From the NCBI GenBank assembly GCA_015501595.1, contig JADNRX010000168.1, forward strand, positions 1 through 64,000: a DNA stretch of 64,000 bases, in the 5' to 3' direction. This stretch comes from Hymenopellis radicata. Its lineage: Eukaryota; Basidiomycota; Agaricomycetes; Agaricales; Physalacriaceae. This document shows positions 26,979 to 38,688 of the stretch, piece by piece; position 1 is the stretch's first letter, and each line of letters begins with the position of its first letter. A program made the translations under genes and the position numbers. Below the pieces are notes generated by a model, which had not been told where the DNA came from, made no database searches, and worked only from the letters and a program-made list of their open reading frames with translations.

Positions 26979-27681
26979 GCTTTGGGGGTGGGGAACAGTG
27001 TATTAAAAGGTTGATGCTAAGTTACCGTGTATAATACCGGAGAAAAGTCTCCAAGGCTCTAGATTTCGAAGATGTGAATGCTATTTCGCGCTACACGAAT
27101 GGATTCATGTCATGGTTCACATAACCAGCGCCACAGAGTACATTGCATCACGTCTAGATCTCTGATGTTTCAATGATAGCATTCACTTTCTTCCAATCTA
27201 TCAGTTCATGTTCGCTTTGAATGCAGAGTGTTTCGAAGGGACGTCAGTCTAATATCCGTGATACGCGTGGCTAAGAACTGGAAGGATTTGGGCTTTGCGG
27301 TGTCCGTGGCAGACGCGATTCACACAGGCTAGGAACTGAGAATGACAAGCTACGACCCCGACGTCATTTGAACATATACGGCCAGTTGTTTGAGCACCTA
27401 CTTGCGTTGTTTATGGCGACATCAACGCCACTCTATTCGCGTGCAGTTGGGGAAGTCATGATTGGCAACACGCATTTAGTAGATGGTGAATGCACGGGGC
27501 CAGACTGCTGTGCAAGCTTGTTTCGGTGTGCACGCACGTCGAGTCCTGGATCCTGTTTAGAACTGGCAACTGCAGTAGCGCAGGAGAGTGACTAATTAGG
27601 GTGGCACTACTGCCGCCGGCCCGACGCGACCCAAATGCGGCTTGCCTGGTCGCTGACGTCTTTGCCATACCTTGACCACGC
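26979..27681. other. intergenic, no gene seen
   Basis: Spacer of about 0.7 kb between two plus-strand genes. A TTGATTTC-poor, AT-mixed stretch with no protein-like frame; the right end is the promoter of the next gene. Confidence 0.45.
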
Positions 27682-30600
27682 ATGAGTACAAGTCGTCGTT
27701 CAACCTCGTCTCGCTCGATTCCTGTTCGCCGTCCTCTGCTATCAATATCCAAAGCGTCTGCGGCTCCGAGCCTTTCCCTTATTTTTGCAGAATCAGAACC
27801 CAGGAAGCGCAAAGTTAGTGCCAGTGCGAGTCTGAAGGGGATGTGGGGAAAAGAGAAGGAGACCAAACTTGAATCTCCCACCTCCAGCGAGAATGGCAAG
27901 ATTGTCGCGGACCCGCCCTCCGAAGGGTGAGTCGCAGTTGCATTTGGCAGCTGTACATTAATGTCATGTACCTGCCAGGACTGCGATAAATGACCCGGAA
28001 CTCCAGCCAGGTGCTGCCCCAGAACCACCACAGCAGGAGCCTTCTGCACCAGTGGATGCAGAGCCAGCCTCTCCTGAGCCCATTGTCGCCGCAGTTGAGG
28101 CAGCGTCACCTCCTGAAGCACCGTCAGAGGAACAGACGCCAGCCCAACGATTGGATGAGGCATCTACGTCTCCAGAGGCCTCTACAGTCGCGTTTCCCTC
28201 GACTAGTCCGCCATCCCGTTCGTGGTTTGGTTCCCTGGGACGCGCACGTGGGAGAGACAAGTCCAGGGTCTATGTCGAAAGCACTCTGAAAGAGTCTACG
28301 ACCATTCAGGTGGATCCTGTCCTAGAACAGCAGCAGCCTGCAGAGCCTATCGCTGCCGACGCGCTCTCAGAGTCGCCTACATCAGACACAATCACTCCTA
28401 ACACGCCTCAGCCAACGCCCTCGGTCCCGCAGCCCATCCCTACCCACAGTCGAACTCCATCACAAACAACGGTATCTGTTCCATCGAGCATCGACGAACA
28501 CGTACCTGCTCTGCCATTAACGCCTCCTGCAGAATCCCATATACCGCAGCGTCGACGGGTGACGTCTTCCCCAAGTAGCAACCTAAATTCCTTAAATCCT
28601 TCTACAAGCCGGTTTACCCTGAGCATTCCGCTTCTAGGCCGAGCAAAGGTTCCTTTGGACGAGGTCATGCCCAAATCCGCGCCGGCGAGCGTTTTTGAAG
28701 TGCCAGAGGCGCCATCTGGCGACCAAGCCAAGGAGGAGCACGTCGAGGTGAAAGAGCAGAGCGAGGATGATGGAATGCCTTCCGGGCACGTCTACTCCGT
28801 CTCTACGTCCAGTTCAACATCTTGGTGGAGCTATGTTGGTTGGGGACCAGCTGAAGAGCAGCCTGGGAGTGTCCAACACTCACAGTCTACGACTGAGGAC
28901 GACGCTGGCGAAGTGAAACCTCCACCGGAACCAGAGTCGGAACCTCAACCGCCCCCAGAGGCGATCGAAATTCCCAGAGAGCGCACGATGTCGGTCATGT
29001 CCTCTGAAACGACTTCTCGAGCATCTTGGTTCGCACCGTGGTCCTGGTATCCCTCCCCTACGACTGCTTCTATCGACGGAACAGTGCAGGATCCATCGCC
29101 TGATCCTCCGACTGACGGTATGACACCTAGTGAGAGAATTCGGGAGGAGGCTTTGGCGCGACCGGATCCTACAATCGAGGAAATGCAAGCCAGTGCCTCG
29201 AATGCAATTCTTGAATCCACTGTGGCGAACCGATCGGGCTGGACGAGTTTCTTTATGTCGGTGAACCGTAAAGCGATCGAAACTGGTACAGATGTCAAGC
29301 GGGATGAGAATGGGAACGAGATTATGGACATTGACGAGGACGACGATTCGGCATCTGTATCTTCGAAGCAACCGCCGTCACCACAGAAATCTTCACACCC
29401 TACGTCGCAAAAGGTTGAACCTAAGCCAGAACCAAAGAAACTTCCAGCTCCTCAGCTTACCATCTCCGAGGACGTCAAGAAGGAGGCTTCTTCCAAGAGG
29501 AAGGTATCTGCGCCTCCTCCGCCCAAACCTCCTGCTTCACCTAAACCATCTATTGCATCGAAGAAGGAGAAGAAAGACAAGCAGCCTGCGCCTCCACCTC
29601 CGCCACCTGTTCCAAATTATGTCCTTCCGACGTGGGAGGACATTTTTCACACCCAACCGAGAGCGCAGCCGCCTCCTCCTCCCACTTCGTCTCGTCTATT
29701 AAGGTTCATCACTGGGAAAGGAAAGTCTCGCGAGGATGATCTTCCTTGTATGCTGCAGGGAGATGAAGCTGGATGGGCTAAATCATGTAAACGCGTCGTT
29801 GTGCTTGGCATACATGGCTGGTTCCCCGGTGCCATCATGCGTACGATGTTCGGTGAACCTACTGGAACGTCTCCCAAGTTCGTTTCTATGATGGAGCAGG
29901 CACTGGAGAATTTCCAGACGCGTCATGGTTTTAGGTTTGAGAAGGTGACTGGGATGCCTCTGGAAGGCGAGGGGACCATAGGCGGGCGCGTGGAGAAGTG
30001 TGTTTCCATCTGATAGTCTGTTTTTATTCTAATCATCTCTACAGGTTGTATAACGCGCTCATGGGAAATGAGTCTTGGGTGTCTGACCTTCATGATGCGG
30101 ATGCTATATTGGTGGCTACACATAGCCAAGGATCTGTCGTTTCGACCCATCTGCTGAATAGGCTGATTGAAGAGGGCCATATCGTCACTGCGCTCAGTGT
30201 TCGTGCGATGCCGGATGAGCTTATCGGTCTGCGACGCGTTCAGAGGGTATGCTGCCTCGCTCTCTGCGGGATACATCTTGGTCCATTGCGATACCTGAGC
30301 TCTAGCTCGCTGTTACAACCATACTTTCAGGTGCGTAACACATCTTTCTTCGTGACTAATTAGCTCACCGACGCGAATAGTACCTTGAAACCCAAGCTGC
30401 CCGTGAACTGTTTGAATTCCAGAATACAAATAGTGAGGTTAGCAAGGCCTATGTTTCGGCGCTGCGCAATGTTGTCCACCATGGGGTAAGTCATCGCGTT
30501 AAGCGTTACGTGGGTGTAACTAATGCATCTCTATAGACCAAGATGGTCTACATTGCTTCTCTGAATGACCAAGTTGTCCCTATGTACTCTGGTCTTTTCA

Positions 30601-31161
30601 CGAGCGCCAGCCACCCACTCATTCTCCGTGCACTCTACATGGACGGTGACGCGTTTCAGTAAGTACCTCGGCATGCTCTGCATTCCTGCTCTTACAGTCT
30701 GGAATAGCTCCTCCGATTTCCTTTCTAACCTCCTTGTACTGCTCATCCGGATCCTGAACTCGGATCTGTCTGACTCGGGACTTATATCCCTGCTGAGTGA
30801 GGCGACTGCGGGCTCCCTGAATGGGGTCGGACATTCAACGGCATACGAGGAAATTGGGACCTATTCGCTCGCGGTGGATTATCTCTTCCGAACTACGCCT
30901 GGACCATTAGGTGCCCCTCTGCACATGGAGGACTTTGACGCCGCACAAGAGCAGAATGATTACGAGATTCCCTGGGCGCTTAGGGATCTCATTGCAGATG
31001 AACGGGTGCGGCACCTGGTTGGATCGGAAATTGGTGTTTTGAGAGGGATGTTTGGGAACTGGAAGCCCCGGACGGCTATATTGAGGGATGTCAAGAAGAA
31101 GTTGGGCCCGATACAGAGGTTGGGCAACATCGAGGGGCGGAGGAGTCCGAGTAAGCTGTAG
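27682..31161 (+). CDS. YML020W-type alpha/beta hydrolase with long disordered N-terminus
   Basis: Large protein, roughly 1000 residues, starting MSTSRRSTSSRS. Residues about 90-590 are Pro/Ser/Glu-rich low complexity with short Trp motifs (STSWWSYVGWGP, SRASWFAPWSWY). The conserved C-terminal domain begins CKRVVVLGIHGWFPGAIMR and contains ADAILVATHSQGSVVSTHLL (nucleophile elbow HSQGS), CCLALCGIHLGPL, AARELFEFQN, VYIASLNDQVVPMYSGLF and a final HSTAYEEIGTYSLAVDYLF. This order matches yeast YML020W and its fungal homologues, a conserved lipase-like family of unknown substrate. Introns lie near 27931-27983, 30000-30046, 30332-30380, 30485-30537 and 30660-30708. It ends RRSPSKL-stop; the terminal SKL would also be a PTS1, though most homologues are not known to be peroxisomal. 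Confidence 0.85.
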
Positions 31162-31641
31162 GATATTTTCTATTTTTTTTCTTCATCTGCACGCACGTAT
31201 ACACAGGTTACATCACATACACAGTTCGGTTGTACTTACTACTTATGTATTCTTAGATGATCCGCACGAATGACTAACATACAGACTGTAATGGAATTGC
31301 TATCAGGGCTTGGCCGTTTTCTTTGCAGCTATGAGGTGAAGCTGGATCAGTACTCGAGTGTCGAAGATATGATGATTCTTGTGCCCCCCCCCCCCCCCCC
31401 CCCCGCGCGCATCTGGGCTTATGGCATCACCGAAGAGGCCGTCCAAGAAGACGAAAATCACACATCAGCTGAATACAATTCCGAGTACTTATGATACATT
31501 ATCCAAAATACAACAATTATGGTTACTTATGGCCAAAAAGAAGCAGTCTAGCAAGGGTTCCGCCGACGGCAGTCGGCCCCTCCCAAATGCGCCAAAACTC
31601 AGAAGCATAAAGCCGTGGGAAACAAGCACATGTCTTAACCT
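31162..31641. other. intergenic with poly-C run
   Basis: 3' flank of the hydrolase gene up to the foldback element. No gene. It contains the 21-base C run listed separately. Confidence 0.5.
31384..31404. repeat. poly-C homopolymer, 21 bases
   Basis: Uninterrupted run of 21 C followed by GCGCGC. Runs of this length are prone to polymerase slippage and to length errors in assembly. Confidence 0.95.
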
Positions 31642-31936
31642 TTACAGCTAATTACAAAACGATAGGCCTCAGCGGAGTTCGAAATATTCTCGGCATCGCA
31701 TTTCCTGCTGTATCATGCCAGGCTGGTGGCTCATACGGAGCACAAGTTTTTCGCATCCTCTGAGATGTAGGTTCGAGCCATTGTATAGACGAATGAGGGT
31801 AGTACGATATACAAACGTAGCTGGATGCGAAGTGAATAAGTCAACCAGGAGCCGACCCAATGCCGTAACACATTTCAAACTCCGCCGAGAGAACACGAGC
31901 TGATCGACCCGCCTATCGTTTTGTAATTAGCTGTAA
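31642..31936. mobile_element. foldback MITE with 26-bp perfect inverted repeats
   Basis: 295-bp element. The left end 31642-31667 begins TTACAGCTAATTACAAAACG and the right end 31911-31936 is its exact complement. A second inner pair (31672-31685 and 31872-31885) matches at 13 of 14 positions, so the arms continue inward. There is no coding capacity. The core (about 31725-31785) contains GGCTCATACGGAGC, a D-arm-like hairpin, and AGGTTCGAGCC, a B-box-like motif, about 40 bp apart, resembling a degenerate tRNA or pol III promoter. No clear target-site duplication; a CT dinucleotide flanks both ends. Non-autonomous, mobilising family unknown. Confidence 0.85.
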
Positions 31937-32090
31937 CTTGGCTTTCTTCCATCATCATTGACGCGCTCTGGAGTTGAGGTACGGCGGACCAAGGCGGACG
32001 CTTCTTTATGGCGTGGATGTAAAGTGAAAAGATATGCCCTAGGTCAATGCATTTTCGTCACATCTGATAGGACAGGGCTCGCGCCGTACT

Positions 32091-32098
32091 AACAACGT
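32091..32098. repeat. probable target-site duplication, left copy
   Basis: AACAACGT directly left of the large inverted-repeat element. The right copy is AACAACGA, 7 of 8 identical. Confidence 0.55.
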
Positions 32099-32178
32099 AT
32101 GGTTGACGGGAGTATCACGCTGATGGCCGCTGATGGCCCATCACCCGGCAGGTCAGGACCTCGAAAACCAGTTGCCAT
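32099..32178 (+). repeat. terminal inverted repeat, left
   Basis: 80 bp, inverted copy of 38296-38375 with two mismatches near the inner end. Weaker similarity continues a little further inward. Confidence 0.9.
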
Positions 32179-34806
32179 ATATATGTATTAAGTGGTTATT
32201 TTTGTTTTTATGGCAAATCAATTAAATAATGAGTCAGATGTGATCGAATCTCTCATGTGACTGACGCGACCTTATTCCTCCTTACCGCTTGACCACCATG
32301 ACACCTCTTGGTGTTGGCCAATTCTGCGGGCATTCCACCAGAGTGCGGGGACCTCGCCAAAGAGACTCGTGGTGGAGTTCATCTCCATTCCTCCAGTACA
32401 CTCTTGGTGGCATGTTTATTGTTTAAACTTCTCTATTCTACAATCCTTCTTCCCTTCCTGCCTCAGGGCATTTGAGCCGTGGTTGGGCTTGGGGCCCAGC
32501 AACTGGCCGACGTCACAGGCTCACCACAAAAGGTATGCTGTTTTAGACTTTTCTATGTGTTTACACTAAGTACAGGAACACCCATGATAGCACCTCCTTC
32601 ACGACCCACGGTGAACGACGACCGGAGCACGTTCATCGTTGTTCGGCATTTGCCGGATACCGATCGCGATTGGCATCTCTACTTCCTACCACGATGGCAC
32701 CTCCACGTCAACGACGAGGTGTCATCCAGCTCTGAATTTTTGGACCCCGGATCTTTTTTAAAGGCTTCCAACAGCCGAGGATAATGTTCTGAGGACGATC
32801 CCTTCCCCACAACGACCACTACTCGCCGGTAAGCCTCCAGGTCGGAGCAGCAACATCCATGGGACGACGGCGACGGCTTGAAGAGGCTGGCTTCTGTCCT
32901 GTAGGCACCCGAAGACTTTGTCTTTGCCAAGGTATGTTCTCATTCTCAAAAGTCTCCTTTCTGACACTGACGATATGTACAGTGCACTACTACTTGACGC
33001 GTGATTCCTTCACCTGCTCCCGGCGCCGTTCTGCCATCTCCTGCCACCATATCGCGGATGCCCAGCACAGCTTCCGCCCGCTACCTTCGTCTCAAGGCTA
33101 AGCGCACTGATACCCGGCAAGAGCAAACGACTGGCCAGATTTTTCCCGCCCTTACCCATGACTTCCGGCGACGACGCCGTCCGACTCTTTGAGGACATTT
33201 CCGACGATAGCTTGGCTATGCGTCGGTGAACACACGTTTGGCTACGTGCCAGCTGGAGATAGCTGCTCTCTATGAGATGGCAATATCTATCCGTCTTGCC
33301 CCTACTCGATTGGAGGACCTTTGTTCGGCGACAACGCCACCACCTCCCCGACGTAGGACGGTCGGCCACGCACGACGGACACGGATGAGGATGGACGCGG
33401 ATGAGATGACGGACCTGACGAAGACGACGTGGCCCAGGAGACAACGCCGCACGACAATGGACGACAAGACACGCTGAACGCTGTCCAAAAATTGCGGAAT
33501 AGCGAATGATGGTGTCCAGTCATTCTCTTGTCCCGCTACAGCACACAGCACCGCGCCGAGGTGCTGTAATCTACTTTGTGTGGACCTTCTCTGGCCCTTC
33601 CTCTTCTCTTTCTTCTGTTGTGCCGGATTCACGACGCCGGCTTACTGCGTGCACAACTTTCCCGTGCTCTGCTCTCTCGACGAGCAACACGACCCTCGCC
33701 AATGCCACCGTGCCCCAATTACAACAAATACGATGAGTCGGACGAGGAAGCGTAGCCGACGTCTGCGACAGAATGTACTCGAGCAGGTCCTTGTTTCGTT
33801 TCCATACTATGCCTGATGCCAACAACGAACGTGCACATCAATGTGTCCAAGAAGATGACTTGGTAGGACGGCGGCAATTGCCAGACAGTGACAGATGGAA
33901 GACGATGGGTGGGAGACGACACGGAGGGGTCGATGGGAGACAATGGCGGGGAGACGATGATGACACGAAAAGAATCTCATCCTCTGTCATCCTCTGATGG
34001 TTGTTCTTGCCTTCTTTACCTTGTTGTCCTGTTGCATCATCATCTACTCCTTGTCTCATCCTCATCCTCGTAATCTTCTCCATCATCGCTGTCTCTTCTT
34101 TGTTGTACGTGAAATTTTGGTGTATGGTATGCGTGCCGTCATGTGCCTGCACCAAATGATTGAAGGATTTCTTCAAACAAGGGTGGCACAAGCAGCGCGA
34201 GCCAGTGTGGTCACTGACACCGCCGCACCCTTGTTCAATTGCAGGTCCAGCGTACACCTCATAGAGCAAGAATAACGTTCAGTCAGTCCTCATTTGTGTT
34301 GGTGGGTGTATCTCTAATCCGTCCTCGCTCAGAACCAGTGCGATACAACCAATGACAGCACCGTCGCCGGGGCGGTTTCTACCATTCCTCGTTACGATGC
34401 GTGCGATTTGAACGTGAGGAAAAGGCGAGAGCGGTGAGTGGTGTTCGTTGATGAAAGCTATTTGAGCTGACTACACCATTAGTGCCTAAACGCCGTGTTC
34501 ATGCCGTCCTATGCCTCACATTTCTCCTTGATGTGGTTCCTTTAGATACTCGCTGCCGTCTTCACTCATGTTTTCGCTGTTGATCATCTGAACTTGGCAA
34601 TTACAGTCAAGACACGAACAAAGACTCACATCGTCGCGTTATAAAAGTGTGAGTTTCCTGTTCCAAGTTTGTTTCTCAACCACTCTCTCATTATGGCGAC
34701 TTTACCCCAGCATCAGACCGCGCTCGGGTGATTACTCTCGACACCGCGCAAATCGACCATAATGACCCAATGAGGAGCCGCCGACCATCCATGACTACTG
34801 CGTGGA

Positions 34807-35738
34807 GTGGAACAAGACGGCTCTGAGGTTCGCGGGGGATCTATGAGGACAGATGCCCGGTTCATCCTCATCGAGAAGGATGGCAAGGGAATTGATAGCA
34901 AGCATGTTCCGACATCGGCAGTTGCTGCCCCTGCAGAATTCAAGACTCGCCTGACAGCCAAGCTCTGTGTAGATGTATGTATTTTGGGTTTTACCATTAC
35001 GACTTGTTTTTAACCTGCATTTTAGAGTGAGAGCAAAGCTCTTAGAGCCATCGGTCACGTATTCTACGCTGATCCGTGTCGCCGCTCTGTAATGGCCTTC
35101 ACCATCGAGGACCACATGATGCGGTTCTGGCATCGCCGAATTGCACGTGTTTTCCCCCCCACTACTATCTTACAGTTTGTCTCAGAATCCAGGGCTCTTC
35201 ATTCGTTTGTCATCTTCATGGCCTTCGCTTCCCTTGAAGACCTTGGATGTGTCCCTACCGAGCGCATTCACATCAGCGAGGACCTAGAGGAAATTCAATA
35301 TCGCTTCACCGCCGGCGTCAAAGTGTACCAAACCATTGGAGTCATTCACGAAATGAACCTGGAGATTGTTACTCGTGCCACACGGGTATGGGAAGTCGTA
35401 GAGCTCGGCCCGGCCGACGTACCCATCGGTGGAAGCAAGGTTTTGAAGGACGTCTGGCTTTACTTTGACGCAAAGCCGGAATCGGACATGTACAACGAGT
35501 TCTTTCATACTGAGAAGAGGATAAGGTCGCGACGAGGGCTACCGTCAATGGTACCCAACGTGGGAACGTCGATGGTTGTACTCCTAAACTAAAGAGGGCC
35601 GACAGAGCTGCATATCCGCACAAGAAAAGGATGCATCGACGAATTGTGTTTGAGGAGGTGTGCCGCACGCTCTACAAGGCGTCATCCTACGCCAACTTTA
35701 CGAAGGGACTAGCACAGCTTGCTGCTTGTTCATGGTAA
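34807..35738 (+). pseudogene. FunK1-type fungal protein kinase fragment
   Basis: Resembles the N-terminal half of FunK1 kinases, a family expanded in mushroom-forming fungi. Visible parts: RAIGHVFYADPCRRSVMAFT (the family LYADPTRR..G.TIE motif), FFLS-like FVIFMAFASLEDLGCVPT, then RATRVWEVVE and KVLKDVWLYF (the GR.TR.W ... LKD.W core with the ATP Lys) and, in another frame, HRRIVFEEVCRTLYKASSY. An intron fits at 34977-35027. The frame breaks between about 35560 and 35610, and the expected WVHRD catalytic loop and DFG-equivalent are absent after LAQLAACSW-stop. It is therefore not a working kinase. It lies wholly inside the inverted-repeat element. Confidence 0.75.
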
Positions 35739-38295
35739 TGTTCGATCGTTCAGTTCTCTTTCACAGAACTGACGCAGTTTTGCCGTAGGCGACTTCACCG
35801 TTGGGACAGAGTCATTCAGGTCGAACTTCGATTTGACATCTCCATCGAAGTCCTCAGCGGCGACGTGCATGGCTCTCTGAAGCTGTGAATGTCTTCAAGG
35901 AGAGGGATGCTGGCACCGCAAAACTGCCTTGATGTTGATTCTTGCCAATGTCAAGACACGATGGGCATCTACCCATCAAATGCTCCGTATGTCCTCTGTC
36001 TCTGACACAGCAACATTTAAGACTGATATTTGAACAGGACACGCTGTTGATTATCGAGGGGCTGCTGTATGTCGCGTGAGGATCTACTAAGCGCAGTCGG
36101 TGTACCCGTAGATACTCTGTTGAAATATTAGCCTGCGCTATTGAGAGTCAAGACCAACTGATCGTCGGTCGGTTGGTAGGTAAAATCATAGGGCACAATC
36201 TTGGAGTCTAACAACAATGGGACGTACTTCGGGATTTCTATCGAGAATGTCAATTGCGATCATCGGGGTTACGTCGATTTTGAGATGATGGGAAGGGATT
36301 GTCCTCATTGACATTGTGTCGAACACTGACGAGGTGGTTACTGGTCAGCCTAAGGCTTTGTAGACGAGGATTACACATAACAATGGTTTGTTGGCATATG
36401 ATTCTATGAGGTGTTGGTTGATGAACGCTCGACAAGCGCCAACGGATTCTCAGTAAGGAAGAACCGCTGATTGCCCTCCTTCTTCCGGTAGCTCTCGCAC
36501 AAAGCTGGCAACGGTCGACGTAGTAATCTAGAGAACATGTCAGCAACACTACGACAACAATGAAGAAGAGACGAACTAATGGCTCTGGCCTCCCGTACTA
36601 GCGCTCCCAGGTGTCTTCGTGGTATCATCGTCCGGATGTGATTAGACTGTCGCCTATCCTTGAGGATATCGTCGTCCATGCTGGCAGTCTTGCTCTGCGT
36701 GTGCTGCTGCTATTCTTGTCTGCAATGATGATCGTCCATACTCGCTAGCAAGATGACAGAACGAGGGCATACTAGAAAGGTCAACGGCTCACCATCTGTT
36801 CCAACTAAGTATCTCTTACTGCCGTGCTTTCATCTGACAGGCCACATCCTGTCTCTAAATTGTCTCCCAACGTGAATCCGAACGTCCTAGGTGAGTTAAG
36901 CCAGAGTGGGGAAGTCACATATATCTGCCTGCGCATCGCTGGCGCCTCAATGGTCTTCCTGAGAAATTGCCGTTATCGATGTCGATACCGCGCCGGTCGA
37001 AAAGGTAATGTTGAGCTCGTCAGATGTTGACAGTGATGGTAGTGTAATTGTCACTCTGTACATATCACCTACAACGTCTAGCGCGCCCAATGTACGACCG
37101 GGACCCGTAACGGCAGCACATTGCACAGTTCAAAGCTCCATGTCAACCTTGAGACATTGTGTCGATACGGCCGTCGGCAGGTCATGATCGATCCATGATT
37201 CCACCTTTTCCGGGCCACCAGTCATCGCTCGAGCTCAGTGTCGAACTGACGGCCTAGTGATGAAGACGAGGCCTCAAGGGCGGCAGAACCTCTATCCTTG
37301 CAGATAGGCGCGAGAGATCCTGGGGCGATTTCGTCCTAAAGAAGGGGTTCAATCATCCGGCGAGGATGCTGCAAACATTTATTTACCAATGTAAAATTGA
37401 GCACCAGGAAATCCAGGACTTGGTGGACACAGTCGCAGAAATAGCACTTCACGCACGATACTGCCCGAAGAAGTCGAAGATGGCATGATCCCGACGTTCC
37501 AAATTTTGTCCACTCGTCTCTCTGAGCAACAGCGGTGCAGGCATAAATTCAGTGTGAGAATCTGTCCAGAACTGGAGACTTGTCGCCCTGTAAGTGGGTC
37601 GGCATTGTTCCTGGCAAAGCTCTAAGAAGAGAATTTCTATATTGATGTACGTAGCGAGAACGGCAGCGGCGTGACGACAAGAGACAACGGCGCGACATTC
37701 AGAAGCATGTTTAGAATGCAGTCCATGCGTTCCAGGGTGTTGGCGGCGTCAGCTTCAAAATCGAGAAAACTTGATCATGGTGGCCAGAAGCGAAGAGAAC
37801 TTGGAGGTTTAGGGTTTGATGCGTCCATGATGAGGTCGGCGGCGGCAGCGCAAAAATGCGGTGGAGATGTATGAGTGAGAGATATTCCAAGAGCGTGTCG
37901 AGAACTCTTTGAGTGCGTTCCGGGGTGAGTTGATTCAGAAGCCGAAGAAAAAAGCCAATTCACATATACCTCTTTGACAGAAACTTTCGATCACTGAGGC
38001 CGCTGAATGTGTCCTGCGTTGAAAAGACCAAAATAGAACATGAAAGTACGAAGACAAGTTCACGTATGTGTCATAGGAATGTGGAAATTTCAAGTCGCGA
38101 GTTTGATCGCGACTTTGGAGTCTGGATGGACGAAATTTCTCAACTTTTCATACAAGTTGTTGTAAAGTTGTTTGGGTGGTTCTCATTGTGCACAGAGGCT
38201 TTCTGAATTGGAGGGGGTATAGGGAGAGGAATGAGGGATTAGACTTATTGTCCCTACATTGCCTGCCGCGACCTTAAGACTTAAGTACACCCATT

Positions 38296-38375
38296 ATGGC
38301 AATTGGTTTCCGAGGTCCTGACCTGCCGGGTGATGGGCCATCAGCGGCCATCAGCGTGATACTCCCGTCAACCAT
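38296..38375 (-). repeat. terminal inverted repeat, right
   Basis: 80 bp, inverted copy of 32099-32178. It ends CCGTCAACCAT next to the right flanking 8-mer. Confidence 0.9.
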
Positions 38376-38383
38376 AACAACGA
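38376..38383. repeat. probable target-site duplication, right copy
   Basis: AACAACGA directly after the right terminal repeat, pairing with AACAACGT on the left. Confidence 0.55.
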
Positions 38384-38688
38384 TGCTCTCCCAAAAAAAC
38401 ACAACCAGCCATTTCTCGACGCGTACTAGACAAGTCTATGGTCACTGAGTCGGTCAGATTGGAAAACTCTGGCTGTCCTCTATCAATCCACTTGCTTTCC
38501 TCTATGTTGCTCTCGGAGGGGAGAACCATCTCACAGGCACAGAACATTAACCTTATCAGCACGTGTCGACAACCAAATGTTCGTGCCTCCTCTTGGGTTC
38601 ATCAAATACGTGCAAGCGAACGAGTCCCGCATCCGCTTTCACCCCAACACTTGCAAAACCGTTGACGATAGCTGCTTCCCTCGCAGAT
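38384..38688. other. short promoter region between element and SET gene
   Basis: Only 305 bp separate the end of the inverted-repeat element from the first usable ATG of the SET gene. The SET frame is open further upstream but lacks an ATG, so a displaced first exon is possible. Confidence 0.5.

Larger units (their letters stand above)
32099..38375. mobile_element. 6.3-kb element with 80-bp terminal inverted repeats
   Basis: The terminal 80 bases (32099-32178 and 38296-38375) are inverted copies with only two mismatches, beginning ATGGTTGACGGGAGTATCAC. Within each end GCTGATGGC occurs twice in tandem. Flanking 8-mers agree at 7 of 8 positions, as expected for an 8-bp target duplication (seen with hAT and with fungal KDZ-type DNA transposons). 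Inside there is a broken FunK1-type kinase (34.8-35.7 kb) and scattered short frames (for example the plus-strand frame at about 33160-33230 reading FEDISDDSLAMRR), all interrupted. No transposase was recognised, so it looks non-autonomous or decayed. It may have carried the kinase as cargo. Confidence 0.8.

Noticed and set aside
27456..28163. Minus-strand open frame of 235 codons
   Set aside because: Antisense shadow of the Pro/Ser/Ala-rich N-terminus of the YML020W-type gene; low-complexity sense sequence keeps the opposite strand open.
31725..31785. Functional tRNA gene inside the MITE
   Set aside because: The D-arm is good, but acceptor and T-stem do not pair; kept only as a tRNA-like core.
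32577..34260. Possible transposase or zinc-finger exons inside the inverted-repeat element
   Set aside because: Only short frames broken by stops were found; no catalytic DDE/DDD spacing or Cys/His cluster could be followed.
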